From assembly GCF_005404945.1 (NCBI RefSeq), contig NZ_BJDG01000023.1, positions 1 to 57,201 on the forward strand: 57,201 bases of DNA, given 5' to 3'. Both the position numbers and the translations under genes were made by a program. The notes beneath the pieces are model-generated. The model made no database searches. It had not been told where the DNA came from and saw only the letters and a list, made by a program, of their open reading frames with translations. Shown piece after piece: positions 24,403 through 34,257 of the stretch. Within the stretch, counting starts at the first letter, position 1. Each line of letters begins with the position of its first letter. This DNA comes from Lactiplantibacillus pingfangensis (GTDB lineage: Bacteria; Bacillota; Bacilli; Lactobacillales; Lactobacillaceae).

Positions 24403-26820
24403 TTGGCTCAAATTGCACAAGTATTGGTCGATGTGCCAACGATGCAAACGAATCGACCTTATAGTTATCAAATTCCCAGTGCTTGGCAATCTCAAGTTCA
24501 GCCGGGGATGCGTGTCGTGGTGCCCTTTGGCCGTGGAAAACGACGGGTACAAGGCTTTGTTTTGAAATGTGATGAGGTCACGACGTATGATGGTGATCTC
24601 AAGGCAATTGATGCGGTGGTTGATCTGGCGCCGGTTTTGAATCAAGAAGCGCTTAAATTAACGGCTTGGTTAGCGGCCAGTACGTTTTCTTTTCAAATCA
24701 CTTGTGCACAAACAATGTTACCGGCCGTGATGCGGGCGAAGTATGAAAAATTATTGCGGCCTACGGAACAGACTTCCGCAACGATTGCCACGGAACTTTT
24801 TAAGGGACAGTCGAGTGTTGATTTCGATAGCGTTGCGACGAGCCCAGCCATCGTCAGTCAACTGTTAAGATTGCAAGCAGCAGGTGAAGTTGAAGTTTAT
24901 TATCAGGTGAAGAATCAGGCCCACCATAAAACATTAACCGGAATTAAAGCGGCATTAAGTCAGACTGACTTACAATCAGCAGCCTCGACGGTCCGTGCCG
25001 GGGCAGCGAAGCAGCTTGCCTTGTTGCAAGGGTTACAGACGTTAAATGGTGAAACAATCATGCAGCGCGACTTCAGCCAACGGTTTGACGTCAGTGATGC
25101 CGTAATTAGAACTGGGGAACAAAAGGGCTGGCTGAAAAAGACCGCGATCGAAGTTTATCGTGATCCTTATGCGACGGCCAATATTAAACCGACCCAGCCA
25201 TTAAAGCTTAATCCCGAGCAACAGGTCGCCGTTGATCAAATTGTTGCCGCCGTGGATGAACCGGCCACAACCACCTTTTTATTGGAAGGGGTCACCGGGA
25301 GTGGCAAAACAGAAGTATACTTGCAATCAATCGCCGCAGCTTTGGCACAGGGTAAAACGGCGCTGATGCTCGTGCCCGAAATTTCGCTAACGCCACAAAT
25401 GGTCCAGCGGGTGAAAGGGCGTTTCGGCAAAGCGGTGGCCGTCTTACACAGTGGCTTGTCTAGCGGTGAAAAGTATGATGAATGGCGGCGAATTCGTCGG
25501 CATGAGGCTCAGGTAGTCGTTGGTGCTCGCTCAGCGGTGTTTGCCCCATTAGACAATCTTGGCTTGATTATCATGGATGAGGAGCACGAAAGTAGTTATA
25601 AGCAAGACGACGCCCCACGCTATCATGCCCGTCAAGTCACCTTATGGCGAAGTCAATATCACCATTGTCCGGTTGTCTTAGGCTCAGCCACACCATCATT
25701 GGAAACGCGCGCTCGTGCTGAAAAGGGTGTCTATCAACGGTTGGTGTTGGCCGACCGGGTGAATCATCGGCCGTTGCCGGCGGTATCAATTATTGATATG
25801 AAACAAGAAATGCAACAGCATGCTGAGAGCAACTTTTCGCGTGCACTCTTAGTGGCCATACAGGATCGCTTAGATCGTCATGAGCAAAGTGTGTTAATGT
25901 TGAACCGGCGGGGCTACTCGTCCTTTGTCCTTTGTCGAGATTGTGGCTTTGTCCTGAAGTGTCCAAATTGCGACATTTCATTGACGCTACATATGGACAC
26001 GCATACGATGAAGTGCCATTATTGTGGTCATGAAGAAGCGATTCCACGGGTGTGTCCAAATTGTCACAGCCGTCAGATTCGTTATTATGGGACTGGAACC
26101 GAAAAAGTTGAGGAAGAATTGCAAGATTTGATGCCTGATGCCCGAATTATTCGTATGGATAATGATACAACGCGTAAAAAGGGTGCCCACGCCAAATTGT
26201 TGACTAAATTCGGCAGTGGCGAAGCTGACATCTTAATTGGTACGCAGATGATTGCTAAAGGCCTTGATTTTCCTAATGTTACTTTGGTCGGGGTTTTAAA
26301 TGCAGATACGGCGTTAGGCTTACCTGATTTTCGTGCCAGTGAGCGGACGTTTCAATTGCTGACCCAAGTCAGTGGTCGGGCGGGTCGGGCTGAAAAAACC
26401 GGTCATGTGTATATTCAAACCTTTAATCCAGATCATTATGCGATTCGCTTTGCTAAACATCATGATTATGAAGGCTTTTTCAAATATGAGATGCAGATGC
26501 GGCACCAAGGTGGTTATCCACCATATTATTTCACGGTTCAGATTACGGCCAGTGATTTAGATGAAGCGGTGGCTGCCAAACGGATGTATCAACTGTTACA
26601 ATGGTTAAAGCCCCGGCTGACACCGAGCACGATCATTTTGGGACCGACCCCCAAACCGATTGCGCGTGTGAATCGGCGGTATTATTATCAAATCGTCCTT
26701 AAATATAAACAAGAACCAAATCTGGAAGAGACGTTAACGACGCTATTACAAGAAACACAAGCCCAACAACGCCAAGGATTACAGCTTGGCATTGACGTAG
26801 AGCCGTTACATTTTATGTAA
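24403..26820 (+). CDS. priA: Primosomal replication restart helicase PriA
   Basis: 805 aa from TTG 24403 (AAAGGAAG upstream). N-terminal DNA-binding domain (1-110), superfamily 2 helicase with Walker A GVTGSGKTEVYL and DEEH motif IIMDEEHESSYKQD, and zinc cysteines CRDCGFVLKCPNC, CHYCGH and CPNCHS. Motif VI VSGRAGRAEKTG present. Reloads replisomes at stalled forks. Confidence 0.97.
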   Translation: MAQIAQVLVDVPTMQTNRPYSYQIPSAWQSQVQPGMRVVVPFGRGKRRVQGFVLKCDEVTTYDGDLKAIDAVVDLAPVLNQEALKLTAWLAASTFSFQITCAQTMLPAVMRAKYEKLLRPTEQTSATIATELFKGQSSVDFDSVATSPAIVSQLLRLQAAGEVEVYYQVKNQAHHKTLTGIKAALSQTDLQSAASTVRAGAAKQLALLQGLQTLNGETIMQRDFSQRFDVSDAVIRTGEQKGWLKKTAIEVYRDPYATANIKPTQPLKLNPEQQVAVDQIVAAVDEPATTTFLLEGVTGSGKTEVYLQSIAAALAQGKTALMLVPEISLTPQMVQRVKGRFGKAVAVLHSGLSSGEKYDEWRRIRRHEAQVVVGARSAVFAPLDNLGLIIMDEEHESSYKQDDAPRYHARQVTLWRSQYHHCPVVLGSATPSLETRARAEKGVYQRLVLADRVNHRPLPAVSIIDMKQEMQQHAESNFSRALLVAIQDRLDRHEQSVLMLNRRGYSSFVLCRDCGFVLKCPNCDISLTLHMDTHTMKCHYCGHEEAIPRVCPNCHSRQIRYYGTGTEKVEEELQDLMPDARIIRMDNDTTRKKGAHAKLLTKFGSGEADILIGTQMIAKGLDFPNVTLVGVLNADTALGLPDFRASERTFQLLTQVSGRAGRAEKTGHVYIQTFNPDHYAIRFAKHHDYEGFFKYEMQMRHQGGYPPYYFTVQITASDLDEAVAAKRMYQLLQWLKPRLTPSTIILGPTPKPIARVNRRYYYQIVLKYKQEPNLEETLTTLLQETQAQQRQGLQLGIDVEPLHFM

Positions 26821-26840
26821 CTTATTGGAGGAATTTCGAA

Positions 26841-27788
26841 ATGACATCAATCGTTTTTATGGGGACGCCACAGTTTTCGGCGCCCATTTTAACCAGTTTA
26901 ATTGAACAAAATTATGATGTGCTGGCAGTGGTGACGCAACCAGACCGTAAAGTCGGTCGCAAACATGTCTTGACAGCTTCACCAGTGAAACAGGTTGCGG
27001 TGGCGCATGATATTTTAGTGCTGCAACCTGAAAAAATCGGTGGGAGTCCTGAAATGCAAAAAGTCATCGACTTACAACCTGATTTGATTGTCACGGCGGC
27101 GTTTGGTCAATTTTTACCGACGAAATTATTAAAAGCCGCCAAAATTGGGGCAATCAATGTACATGGCTCGCTCTTACCAAAGTATCGTGGTGGCGCTCCG
27201 GTCCAATATTCGATTATTAATGGTGAAAAAGAGACTGGCATCACGATTATTTATATGGTCAAAAAAATGGATGCTGGTGACATGTTGGCACAACAAGCGA
27301 TTCCAATCACTGCCAAGGATGATACCGGGACGATGTTTGAAAAACTCAGCGTGGTCGGTCGGGATTTATTGTTAGCGACTTTGCCAAAACTAATTGCTGG
27401 GGAGTTGACAGCAACACCACAAGATGACGCCCAAGTGACGTTCTCACCAACGATTAAGCCGGAAGAAGAACAGCTTGATTTTGATCAAACGGCGACGCAA
27501 CTTGATGATAAAGTGCGTGGTCTCCGTCCTGCCCCAATTGCTTATGCCATTTTGGATGGTAAGCGCACCAAATTCTGGGACGTGACGCCTTTAGACGAAG
27601 TTGTGACCCAAGCGCCTGGGCAAGTCGTTCGTAAAACCAAGCATGAGTTAGTGCTAGCAGCCGGACAGCAGACTGCGATTGCCGTCAATACGATTCAACC
27701 AGCTGGCAAGCCCAAGATGACCATTACTGATTTTCTCAATGGTGCCGCTGATAAATTCAAAACTGGAGAGCAGGTTATTACAAAATGA
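26841..27788 (+). CDS. fmt: Methionyl-tRNA formyltransferase
   Basis: 315 aa; TTGGAGGA precedes the ATG. Formylates initiator Met-tRNA from 10-formyl-THF. Catalytic signature NVHGSLLPKYRGGAPVQ (Asn-His of the formyltransferase family) and the C-terminal OB-like tRNA-binding domain (about 205-310). Overlaps rsmB by 4 nt. Peptide deformylase is not in the window. Confidence 0.97.
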   Translation: MTSIVFMGTPQFSAPILTSLIEQNYDVLAVVTQPDRKVGRKHVLTASPVKQVAVAHDILVLQPEKIGGSPEMQKVIDLQPDLIVTAAFGQFLPTKLLKAAKIGAINVHGSLLPKYRGGAPVQYSIINGEKETGITIIYMVKKMDAGDMLAQQAIPITAKDDTGTMFEKLSVVGRDLLLATLPKLIAGELTATPQDDAQVTFSPTIKPEEEQLDFDQTATQLDDKVRGLRPAPIAYAILDGKRTKFWDVTPLDEVVTQAPGQVVRKTKHELVLAAGQQTAIAVNTIQPAGKPKMTITDFLNGAADKFKTGEQVITK

Positions 27789-29128
27789 GTGAAGTTGGCA
27801 ATAGTCCCCGTTGGTTAGCCGTTTCAGCCTTAGCAAAAATAAAAAATGGCGCCTATTCTAATTTACAATTAAATCAATTAATTAATCAACACAGCATGGA
27901 TCGTCGTGACATCAACTTGTTAACGAATATCGTCTATGGTGTGATTCAGCATCGTTTGACTCTTGAATATTGGCTTAAACCATTTGTCCGGCATCCGCAT
28001 CAATTGGACCCTTGGGTGAATGAACTCTTATTAACCGCTTTATATCAATGGCAATATTTGGACAAAATTCCCAAGCGTGCCGTCTTCAACGAAACGATTG
28101 AGATTGCTAAAGTGAAGGGACATCCTGGTATTCGCCGGTTTGTCACCGGGGTGTTACATGAAATGGATCGCAGTGGCTTACCTGATTTTGGCGCCATTAA
28201 AGATCCAGATGAACGGTTGAGTATCACTTACAGCATGCCAATCTGGTTAATCAATGAATTGCGTGATCAGCTCGGTGCCGACAAGATGCAAAAAATCATT
28301 GCGTCATTAAACCAACCTGCTAAGCAGTCGTTACGGGTTAATACGGCCGTTTCAGATGTTGAAGATGTCACGGCTGCCCTCACGAATGAAGATCTGACCG
28401 TTGACTTTAGTGAAATTTCGCCGCTGGGCCTAATTATTACCGATGGTCAAGCAATCACGACGGCTGCCATGAAGTATGGGATGTTTACCATCCAAGATGA
28501 AAGTGCCCAACTAGTGGTGCCGGCGTTGGATCCACAACCTGGTGACCGCGTCTTAGATGCATGTGCGGCACCTGGTGGTAAAACGACGCAAATCGCGGCT
28601 GCCTTAGATCCAGATGCGGGTGGCGAAGTCATTGCCTTAGATATTCACGCCAACAAGGTGAAGTTAATTGGTGAAAATGCCGCCCGGATGCATGTGGCGG
28701 ATCGAGTTGCGGCAACCGAATTGGATGCCCGCAAAGTTGGCACGGAATTTCAAGCAGGGCATTTCGATCGTATTTTAGTGGATGCCCCTTGTTCTGGTCT
28801 CGGCTTAATCCGACGAAAACCTGAAATTCGTTATGAGAAGCAGCTTTCAGATAGTTTAAACTTGCAACGAATCCAATTAGAGATTTTAGACGCCGTGGCG
28901 CCAACCTTAAAAAAAGGTGGTATCATGACGTATAGCACTTGTACGATTCTAAAACAAGAAAATCAGGATGTGATTGCAAAATTCTTAGCTGACCACCCTG
29001 ATTTTGACTTGATTAAGACCCCAACTGAGCTAGGCTTAAAAGCAGACCGGAAAAGTGACACTTTGTCAATTTATCCGGATGATTATCTCTCAGATGGCTT
29101 TTTCATTGCTTGTTTACGAAAAAAATAA
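27785..29128 (+). CDS. rsmB: 16S rRNA (cytosine-967-C5)-methyltransferase
   Basis: 447 aa. N-terminal NusB-like RNA-binding domain (about 1-145) and C-terminal Sun/NOL1 methyltransferase. SAM site LDACAAPGGKTTQIA, catalytic cysteines in DAPCSGLG and YSTCTI. Modifies m5C967 in the small subunit. Coupled to fmt, as is common. Confidence 0.96.
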   Translation: MSEVGNSPRWLAVSALAKIKNGAYSNLQLNQLINQHSMDRRDINLLTNIVYGVIQHRLTLEYWLKPFVRHPHQLDPWVNELLLTALYQWQYLDKIPKRAVFNETIEIAKVKGHPGIRRFVTGVLHEMDRSGLPDFGAIKDPDERLSITYSMPIWLINELRDQLGADKMQKIIASLNQPAKQSLRVNTAVSDVEDVTAALTNEDLTVDFSEISPLGLIITDGQAITTAAMKYGMFTIQDESAQLVVPALDPQPGDRVLDACAAPGGKTTQIAAALDPDAGGEVIALDIHANKVKLIGENAARMHVADRVAATELDARKVGTEFQAGHFDRILVDAPCSGLGLIRRKPEIRYEKQLSDSLNLQRIQLEILDAVAPTLKKGGIMTYSTCTILKQENQDVIAKFLADHPDFDLIKTPTELGLKADRKSDTLSIYPDDYLSDGFFIACLRKK

Positions 29129-29145
29129 CAGTGGAGTGGTGAACC

Positions 29146-29895
29146 GTGAATTTTGCATATCGGTCTGATATCGGCCAACAACGCGAAGAAAATGAAGATT
29201 ATGTCGGGGTTTTTAAAAATAAAGCAGGTGTTCAGTTTGCCATCGTCGCGGATGGTATCGGTGGTCATCAAGGCGGCGATGTCGCTTCCGAAATGGCCGT
29301 GTCTCACATGGGTTACCGATTCGAAAATACGACCTTCGATCAACCAACTGCGGCAGTAAAATGGCTTGCGGCTGAGGTTCAAGACGAAAATCAACATATT
29401 ATCGAAAAAGCGCGCGAATTTTCTGATTTGAATGGGATGGGAACCACCATGGTGGCGGCCCTCATTTTTAATGATGAATTTTTAATGGCAAATATCGGCG
29501 ATAGTCGTGGCTACTTGTTCCGTGATGGGAAGTTACAGCAATTGACGGAAGACCATTCGTTAGTGAATGAGTTGGTCAAACGTGGTGAAATTTCTGCGGA
29601 ACAGGCGCGCCAACATCCACAAAAAAATATTATCACACGGACGTTGGGAATCTCACCAGATGCAGATATTGATACTAACTTGTATCACATGCAACCAGAC
29701 GACCAACTTTTGTTGTGTTCGGATGGTCTGACCAATATGGTAACAGATGACCAATTGACGACGGTTTTACAAAGTAGTGACCAAACTGCCACTGAAAAAT
29801 GTGAAACGCTAATTAAATTAGCAAATACGGCTGGTGGGGCAGATAATATCACTGCCTTGATCGTGGTCGTTGATGGTGAGGTGGCCAGTAAATGA
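29146..29895 (+). CDS. stp: PP2C-type protein phosphatase
   Basis: 249 aa from GTG 29146 (GTGGAGTGG upstream). Metal-binding motifs RQEEN-like QQREENEDY, VADGIGGHQGGD, GDSRGYLF, CSDGLTNMV and GGADNITALIV are all present, so catalytically competent. Reverses phosphorylation by the kinase encoded next, whose ATG overlaps by 4 nt. Also named prpC/pppL. Confidence 0.96.
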   Translation: MNFAYRSDIGQQREENEDYVGVFKNKAGVQFAIVADGIGGHQGGDVASEMAVSHMGYRFENTTFDQPTAAVKWLAAEVQDENQHIIEKAREFSDLNGMGTTMVAALIFNDEFLMANIGDSRGYLFRDGKLQQLTEDHSLVNELVKRGEISAEQARQHPQKNIITRTLGISPDADIDTNLYHMQPDDQLLLCSDGLTNMVTDDQLTTVLQSSDQTATEKCETLIKLANTAGGADNITALIVVVDGEVASK

Positions 29896-31910
29896 CACCT
29901 AACTACACACTTAGCGGACGGTATCGAATTATCCGGTCCTTAGGTGAAGGTGGGATGGCGAATGTTTACTTGGCGCATGACTTAATATTGGATCGTGATG
30001 TGGCGGTCAAACTGTTACGCTTGGATTTGCGTGATGATCCGAAGACCATCAAGCGTTTTCAACGTGAGGCGTTGGCAACCACGGAATTGGTCCACCCGCA
30101 CATCGTGAGTTTATATGATGTCGGCGAAGAAAATGGGATGCAGTACTTGGTGATGGAGTACGTCAAAGGGATGGACCTTAAGAATTATATTAAGGAACAT
30201 TTCCCACTGCCGCTCCAGCAAGTCATTGACATCATGGAACAGATATTAAGTGCGGTTGCGACCGCGCATGCGCATAACATTATTCATCGGGATCTCAAAC
30301 CACAAAATATTTTAATTGATGAACATGGCAATGCCAAAATTACGGACTTTGGCATTGCGGTCGCGTTGTCGGAACATACGATGACGCAGACCAACACCAT
30401 TTTAGGCTCGGTGCATTACTTGTCACCTGAACAGGCCCGCGGCAGTATGGCGACGAAACAATCTGATATTTATTCTTTAGGGATTATTTTGTATGAAATG
30501 CTGACGGGGTCAGTGCCGTTTAAAGGTGAAACGGCGGTTTCCATCGCTTTAAAACACTTTCAAAATGAGATTCCCTCAGTTCGTGATTTTGATGCTGAGA
30601 TTCCACAAGCCTTAGAAAATGTCGTGTTACGGGCGACCGCTAAAGATCCGCGCGACCGGTACGCCACGGTCGCAGATATGGCAAGTGACCTGTTAACGAC
30701 TTTGTCTGAAACGCGAGTTGGTGAAAAAAGATTTGAACCAGAAGATCTTGGTAATGATGAAACGAAGATCATGCCAAGTGCCGATATTGCGGCTGCGATT
30801 GCCGCCAATCGTCGGGCTGATGCGGCTAAAAAAAGTCAGGAAGCACCGGTCACGACTGATCCAAGCATGCAGGCAAGTGAGCAAACGCCAGCAGACGCGC
30901 CATTACCAAAACGGTCTTGGTCGAAACGGCATCCGATACGACGGCGGCTGATTTTATTTGGCTCGATTGCCGTTCTGCTAGTGGCCGCAATTATTGTGGG
31001 CCTTGAATTGAGCCGACCACAGATGACGACCGTGCCAAAATTGGCTGGGATGACGCAGGCGAGTGCCACGAAGGTGTTGGCGAAACGTCAGTTATCTGTA
31101 GGGACGATTAAGCGCGAGAAAAGTAACGCTGTTGCCAAAAATCAAATTATCAAGAGCACCCCGGGTAGCAAAAAGTCTGTTCAACAACGTTCTCGAATTA
31201 ATTTGACAATTAGTAGTGGCGCCAAACAAACGGCTTTTGGTAATTATGTCAATGAAAACTATGCAGACGTTAAGTCAACCTTGACGGCGGTCGGGTTTAA
31301 AGTGACCCAACGTTTTAGTACGTCCGATGTCGCTGCTGGTCAGATTATTAGTCAAGACGTCGTCGCGGGCAGTTCGGTGTTGCCCACCAATACGACGGTG
31401 ACTTTTACTGTCAGTGCGGGCAGTCGCTACGTGTCTTTGCGGGATTTGACGGGAGAGAGTCAGACGGATATTTCGAATTATGCGACGGCAAATCGACTTA
31501 ATCTGATCTTTAAGCAAGGTTATTCCGATGACCAGAAATCTGGCTATTCCTACGATCAAGATCCAGAAGGCGGGACGGATGTGCGCGCCGGGTCGACGGT
31601 AACCGTCAATATGTCTAAAGGGTCGCAACCGGCGAATGCTGATTTGGCTGAAAGCTTTAAGGTTAAAGTGAAGGTTCCTTATCAAGCCTTGAATACCGCC
31701 ACGGCGACCGCGAATGATGTGAAAATTTATTTGGAAGATGATAGCCACCTAATTGATAGTTTATATCGTGAAATCACGATTACATCGACGACGCGCGTCA
31801 CGTTACCGTTTCAATTAACCGGCTCTCAAACGGGTAAATATCGGATTGTTCGCAATGGCGTGACCGTTGCTGAAAAAACAAAAGTCACGAATAAAGATGC
31901 GACAAATTAA
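29892..31910 (+). CDS. pknB: PASTA-domain Ser/Thr protein kinase
   Basis: 672 aa membrane kinase (PrkC/Stk1 type). Kinase domain 1-270: LGEGGMANVYLAHD, ATP-binding K40, HRDLKPQNIL and TDFGIA, activation loop with Thr-rich EHTMTQTNTILGS. One TM helix around 352-372 (ILFGSIAVLLVAAIIVGLEL). Outside are three PASTA repeats (about 376-440, 442-510, 512-580), which in this family sense peptidoglycan fragments, then a C-terminal beta domain. With the phosphatase it controls cell-wall growth and division. Confidence 0.96.
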   Translation: MTPNYTLSGRYRIIRSLGEGGMANVYLAHDLILDRDVAVKLLRLDLRDDPKTIKRFQREALATTELVHPHIVSLYDVGEENGMQYLVMEYVKGMDLKNYIKEHFPLPLQQVIDIMEQILSAVATAHAHNIIHRDLKPQNILIDEHGNAKITDFGIAVALSEHTMTQTNTILGSVHYLSPEQARGSMATKQSDIYSLGIILYEMLTGSVPFKGETAVSIALKHFQNEIPSVRDFDAEIPQALENVVLRATAKDPRDRYATVADMASDLLTTLSETRVGEKRFEPEDLGNDETKIMPSADIAAAIAANRRADAAKKSQEAPVTTDPSMQASEQTPADAPLPKRSWSKRHPIRRRLILFGSIAVLLVAAIIVGLELSRPQMTTVPKLAGMTQASATKVLAKRQLSVGTIKREKSNAVAKNQIIKSTPGSKKSVQQRSRINLTISSGAKQTAFGNYVNENYADVKSTLTAVGFKVTQRFSTSDVAAGQIISQDVVAGSSVLPTNTTVTFTVSAGSRYVSLRDLTGESQTDISNYATANRLNLIFKQGYSDDQKSGYSYDQDPEGGTDVRAGSTVTVNMSKGSQPANADLAESFKVKVKVPYQALNTATATANDVKIYLEDDSHLIDSLYREITITSTTRVTLPFQLTGSQTGKYRIVRNGVTVAEKTKVTNKDATN

Positions 31911-31912
31911 AA

Positions 31913-31948
31913 ATAAAGAGTTTAGGCCAAAACCTGAACTCTTTTTTT
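31913..31948 (+). terminator. Terminator after pknB
   Basis: AAAGAGTTTAGG / CCTGAACTCTTT stem with T run; the T run merges with the next promoter. Confidence 0.9.
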
Positions 31949-31956
31949 GGTACAAT
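31948..31956 (+). promoter_or_regulatory. Extended -10 promoter of rsgA
   Basis: TGGTACAAT directly on the terminator's T run; drives rsgA-rpe-thiN. Confidence 0.6.
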
Positions 31957-32011
31957 AGAGCCAGTAAGTTTTAAAGTGGACCGACCCAAAATATAAAAAG
32001 GTGGTGCAAGT

Positions 32012-32908
32012 TTGAAAACGGGACAAATTCGACAATCATTAAGTGGATTCTACGATGTTTATGCCGATGGCAAGCTTTATCGAACCCGTGCGCGGGGAAA
32101 TTTTCGAAAACGAGGGCTGACCCCCTTAGTTGGTGATCAGGTTGAATTCGACGCCCCCACACAACAGGAAGGCTACATTCTGAAACTCTTGGCTCGGCAG
32201 ACAGAACTCGTGCGACCACCAGTTGCGAATGTTGATTTGGCGATTGTTGTTACCGCAACGACGACGCAAGAATTTTCAACGAATTTATTGGATCGACAAT
32301 TAGTTGCCTTGGAAGTTGCGGGGATTCACTCAGTGATCTACATGGCGAAGACCGATTTGTTATCTGATACTGAGTATGCGGCCCGACAAGCCTTAGCCAC
32401 GGCCTATGAAGCAATTGGCTATCAGGTCATCATGGCACGGACAGCCTTTGACGCCACCGCGTTGACAGCGGTTAAACAAGCCTTGGCCGGTCATGTGGCA
32501 GTTGTCATGGGTCAAACTGGGGCGGGAAAGTCAACACTACTGAACCACTTACAACCGGGTTTGGATTTAGCGACCGGTGAGATTTCACAGGCCTTGAATC
32601 GTGGGAAACATACGACTAGAAAGGTCAGTTTGATTGAAATTGCTGATGGCTTAGTCGCCGATACACCGGGATTCTCGTCCTATGAAGTTTTTGACATTCC
32701 AGCCACCGAGTTAACCCATTTTTTTCCAGAATTTGTGCGGTTAAGTGCTGACTGTAAGTATCGTGGCTGTGTGCATATTAACGAACCCAAGTGTGCGGTG
32801 AAAGCAGCTTTGGCGAATGGCTCAATTTTGCAAAGTCGCTACGACAATTATTTACAATTCTATGAAACAATTAAAAACAAAAAAGTTATCTATAATAAGA
32901 AAAAGTGA
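32012..32908 (+). CDS. rsgA: Ribosome small-subunit-dependent GTPase A
   Basis: 298 aa from TTG 32012 (AAAGGTGG upstream). Circularly permuted GTPase acting late in 30S assembly: OB domain 1-70, then G4 MAKTDLL, G1 [13 protein letters not shown]3 DTPGFSS. C-terminal zinc knuckle C-x4-C-x-H-x6-C ([14 protein letters not shown]). In the usual order pknB-rsgA-rpe-thiN. Confidence 0.96.
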   Translation: MKTGQIRQSLSGFYDVYADGKLYRTRARGNFRKRGLTPLVGDQVEFDAPTQQEGYILKLLARQTELVRPPVANVDLAIVVTATTTQEFSTNLLDRQLVALEVAGIHSVIYMAKTDLLSDTEYAARQALATAYEAIGYQVIMARTAFDATALTAVKQALAGHVAVVMGQTGAGKSTLLNHLQPGLDLATGEISQALNRGKHTTRKVSLIEIADGLVADTPGFSSYEVFDIPATELTHFFPEFVRLSADCKYRGCVHINEPKCAVKAALANGSILQSRYDNYLQFYETIKNKKVIYNKKK

Positions 32909-32917
32909 GTGAAGCTG

Positions 32918-33571
32918 ATGATTAAAGTTGCCCCTTCAATTTTAAGTGCGAATTTTGCTAATTTACAGCCAGACGTTGAACTAGTGGAAAAAGCTGGTGC
33001 CGACGCTTTGCATATTGATGTCATGGATGGCCAATTTGTGCCGAACTTGTCCTTTGGGATGAGTACCGTGGCGGCAATCCGGCCAATTACTTCCTTGACG
33101 CTGGACTGTCATTTAATGATTGTTGAACCAGAACGTTTTGTGGCACAGTTTGCCCAAGCTGGGGCAGACTTAATCGGGGTACACGTTGAGAGTACCCGCC
33201 ATATTTATCATGTCTTGCAATTGATCAAGCAGGCTGGTGCGAAAGCCGAGGTCGTCGTTAATCCAGGCACACCGTTAAGCATGATCGAAGGCCTATTACC
33301 TTTAGTTGACCAAGTGCTGATTATGACGGTCAATCCTGGTTTTGGTGGCCAACATTTCTTAACGCCGATGGTTGATAAAATTAAAGCCTTGGCGCAATTA
33401 AAACAACAACACGGCTACGCCTTTGAGATTGAGGTCGATGGTGGCATCAATGATCAGACGGTTAAAGCGGTGTATGACGCTGGTGCAACGGTTGCGGTGG
33501 CCGGGTCTTACGTGTATGGCGCTGATGATCCAGCCCAACGGATTCAAGATTTGAAAGTGGCGACGAACTAA
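32918..33571 (+). CDS. rpe: Ribulose-phosphate 3-epimerase
   Basis: 217 aa from ATG 32918; GTG 32909 has no ribosome site. TIM barrel of the pentose phosphate pathway. Metal and substrate motifs APSILSANFANL, LHIDVMDGQFVPN, DCHLMI, MTVNPGFGGQ and EVDGGIND. Last base shared with thiN start (TAATG). Confidence 0.96.
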   Translation: MIKVAPSILSANFANLQPDVELVEKAGADALHIDVMDGQFVPNLSFGMSTVAAIRPITSLTLDCHLMIVEPERFVAQFAQAGADLIGVHVESTRHIYHVLQLIKQAGAKAEVVVNPGTPLSMIEGLLPLVDQVLIMTVNPGFGGQHFLTPMVDKIKALAQLKQQHGYAFEIEVDGGINDQTVKAVYDAGATVAVAGSYVYGADDPAQRIQDLKVATN

Positions 33572-34218
33572 TGACGACGGTGAATTTGTTAGTCGGGGGA
33601 CCGACGGCGAATTGGCCGACTGACCTGGCACAACTTTCTGGGCCGTGGGTCGGCGCCGATCGTGGGGCGCTGCGCTTGGTCAAGTTAGGCATTCAGCCAG
33701 TGATGGTTGTTGGTGATTTTGATTCAATCAGTCCGGCAGAATTACAGACGGTTAAGCAAGCAATTGCCGGTGCGGTGATTGTTAAGCCAGACCAAGATCA
33801 CACTGATACGCAACTGGCCGTCAAATCCATTTTTGAACAGTTGCATCCTGATGAGCTGCATATTTATGGGGCAACGGGTGGTCGACTCGATCATTTATTG
33901 GCTAATCTTTGGCTAGTGCTTGACCCGTTCTTCCGTGATTGGGCGCCTAAGATTACCTTGATTGATCGCCAGAACACGATTCGATATTTTTTGCCGGGGA
34001 GTTACACGATCACTAAGGAAGCCACGAAAAAGTATTTGGCGTTTGTGCCACTAATGCCGATGAAGTTAACGTTAGCGGATGAAAAATATCCGTTGACGGC
34101 AGCTCAAAATGACTACCCAATTTCGTGGGCTAGCAATGAATTTGTTGGTGAGCAGGGCCACTTTAGTTTTGATACTGGGGTATTGGCAGTTATTCAGAGT
34201 TGTGATGCAACTGTTTAA
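33571..34218 (+). CDS. thiN: Thiamine pyrophosphokinase
   Basis: 215 aa. Transfers pyrophosphate from ATP to thiamine. Motifs VGADRGALRLVKLG, VVGDFDSIS, PDQDHTDTQLA and YGATGGRLDHLLAN cover the nucleotide and Mg sites; C-terminal thiamine-binding beta sandwich with ISWASNEFVG. End of the operon; no ordinary terminator follows, only the repeat element 39 bp on. Confidence 0.94.
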   Translation: MTTVNLLVGGPTANWPTDLAQLSGPWVGADRGALRLVKLGIQPVMVVGDFDSISPAELQTVKQAIAGAVIVKPDQDHTDTQLAVKSIFEQLHPDELHIYGATGGRLDHLLANLWLVLDPFFRDWAPKITLIDRQNTIRYFLPGSYTITKEATKKYLAFVPLMPMKLTLADEKYPLTAAQNDYPISWASNEFVGEQGHFSFDTGVLAVIQSCDATV

Positions 34219-34257
34219 GTCGCGTCATTGGCTTGAAGATGCGTTATTTTTATGAAG

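Noticed and set aside
31275-31748. 157-codon antisense ORF in pknB
   Set aside because: Mirror of the PASTA-coding region; no ribosome site or promoter.
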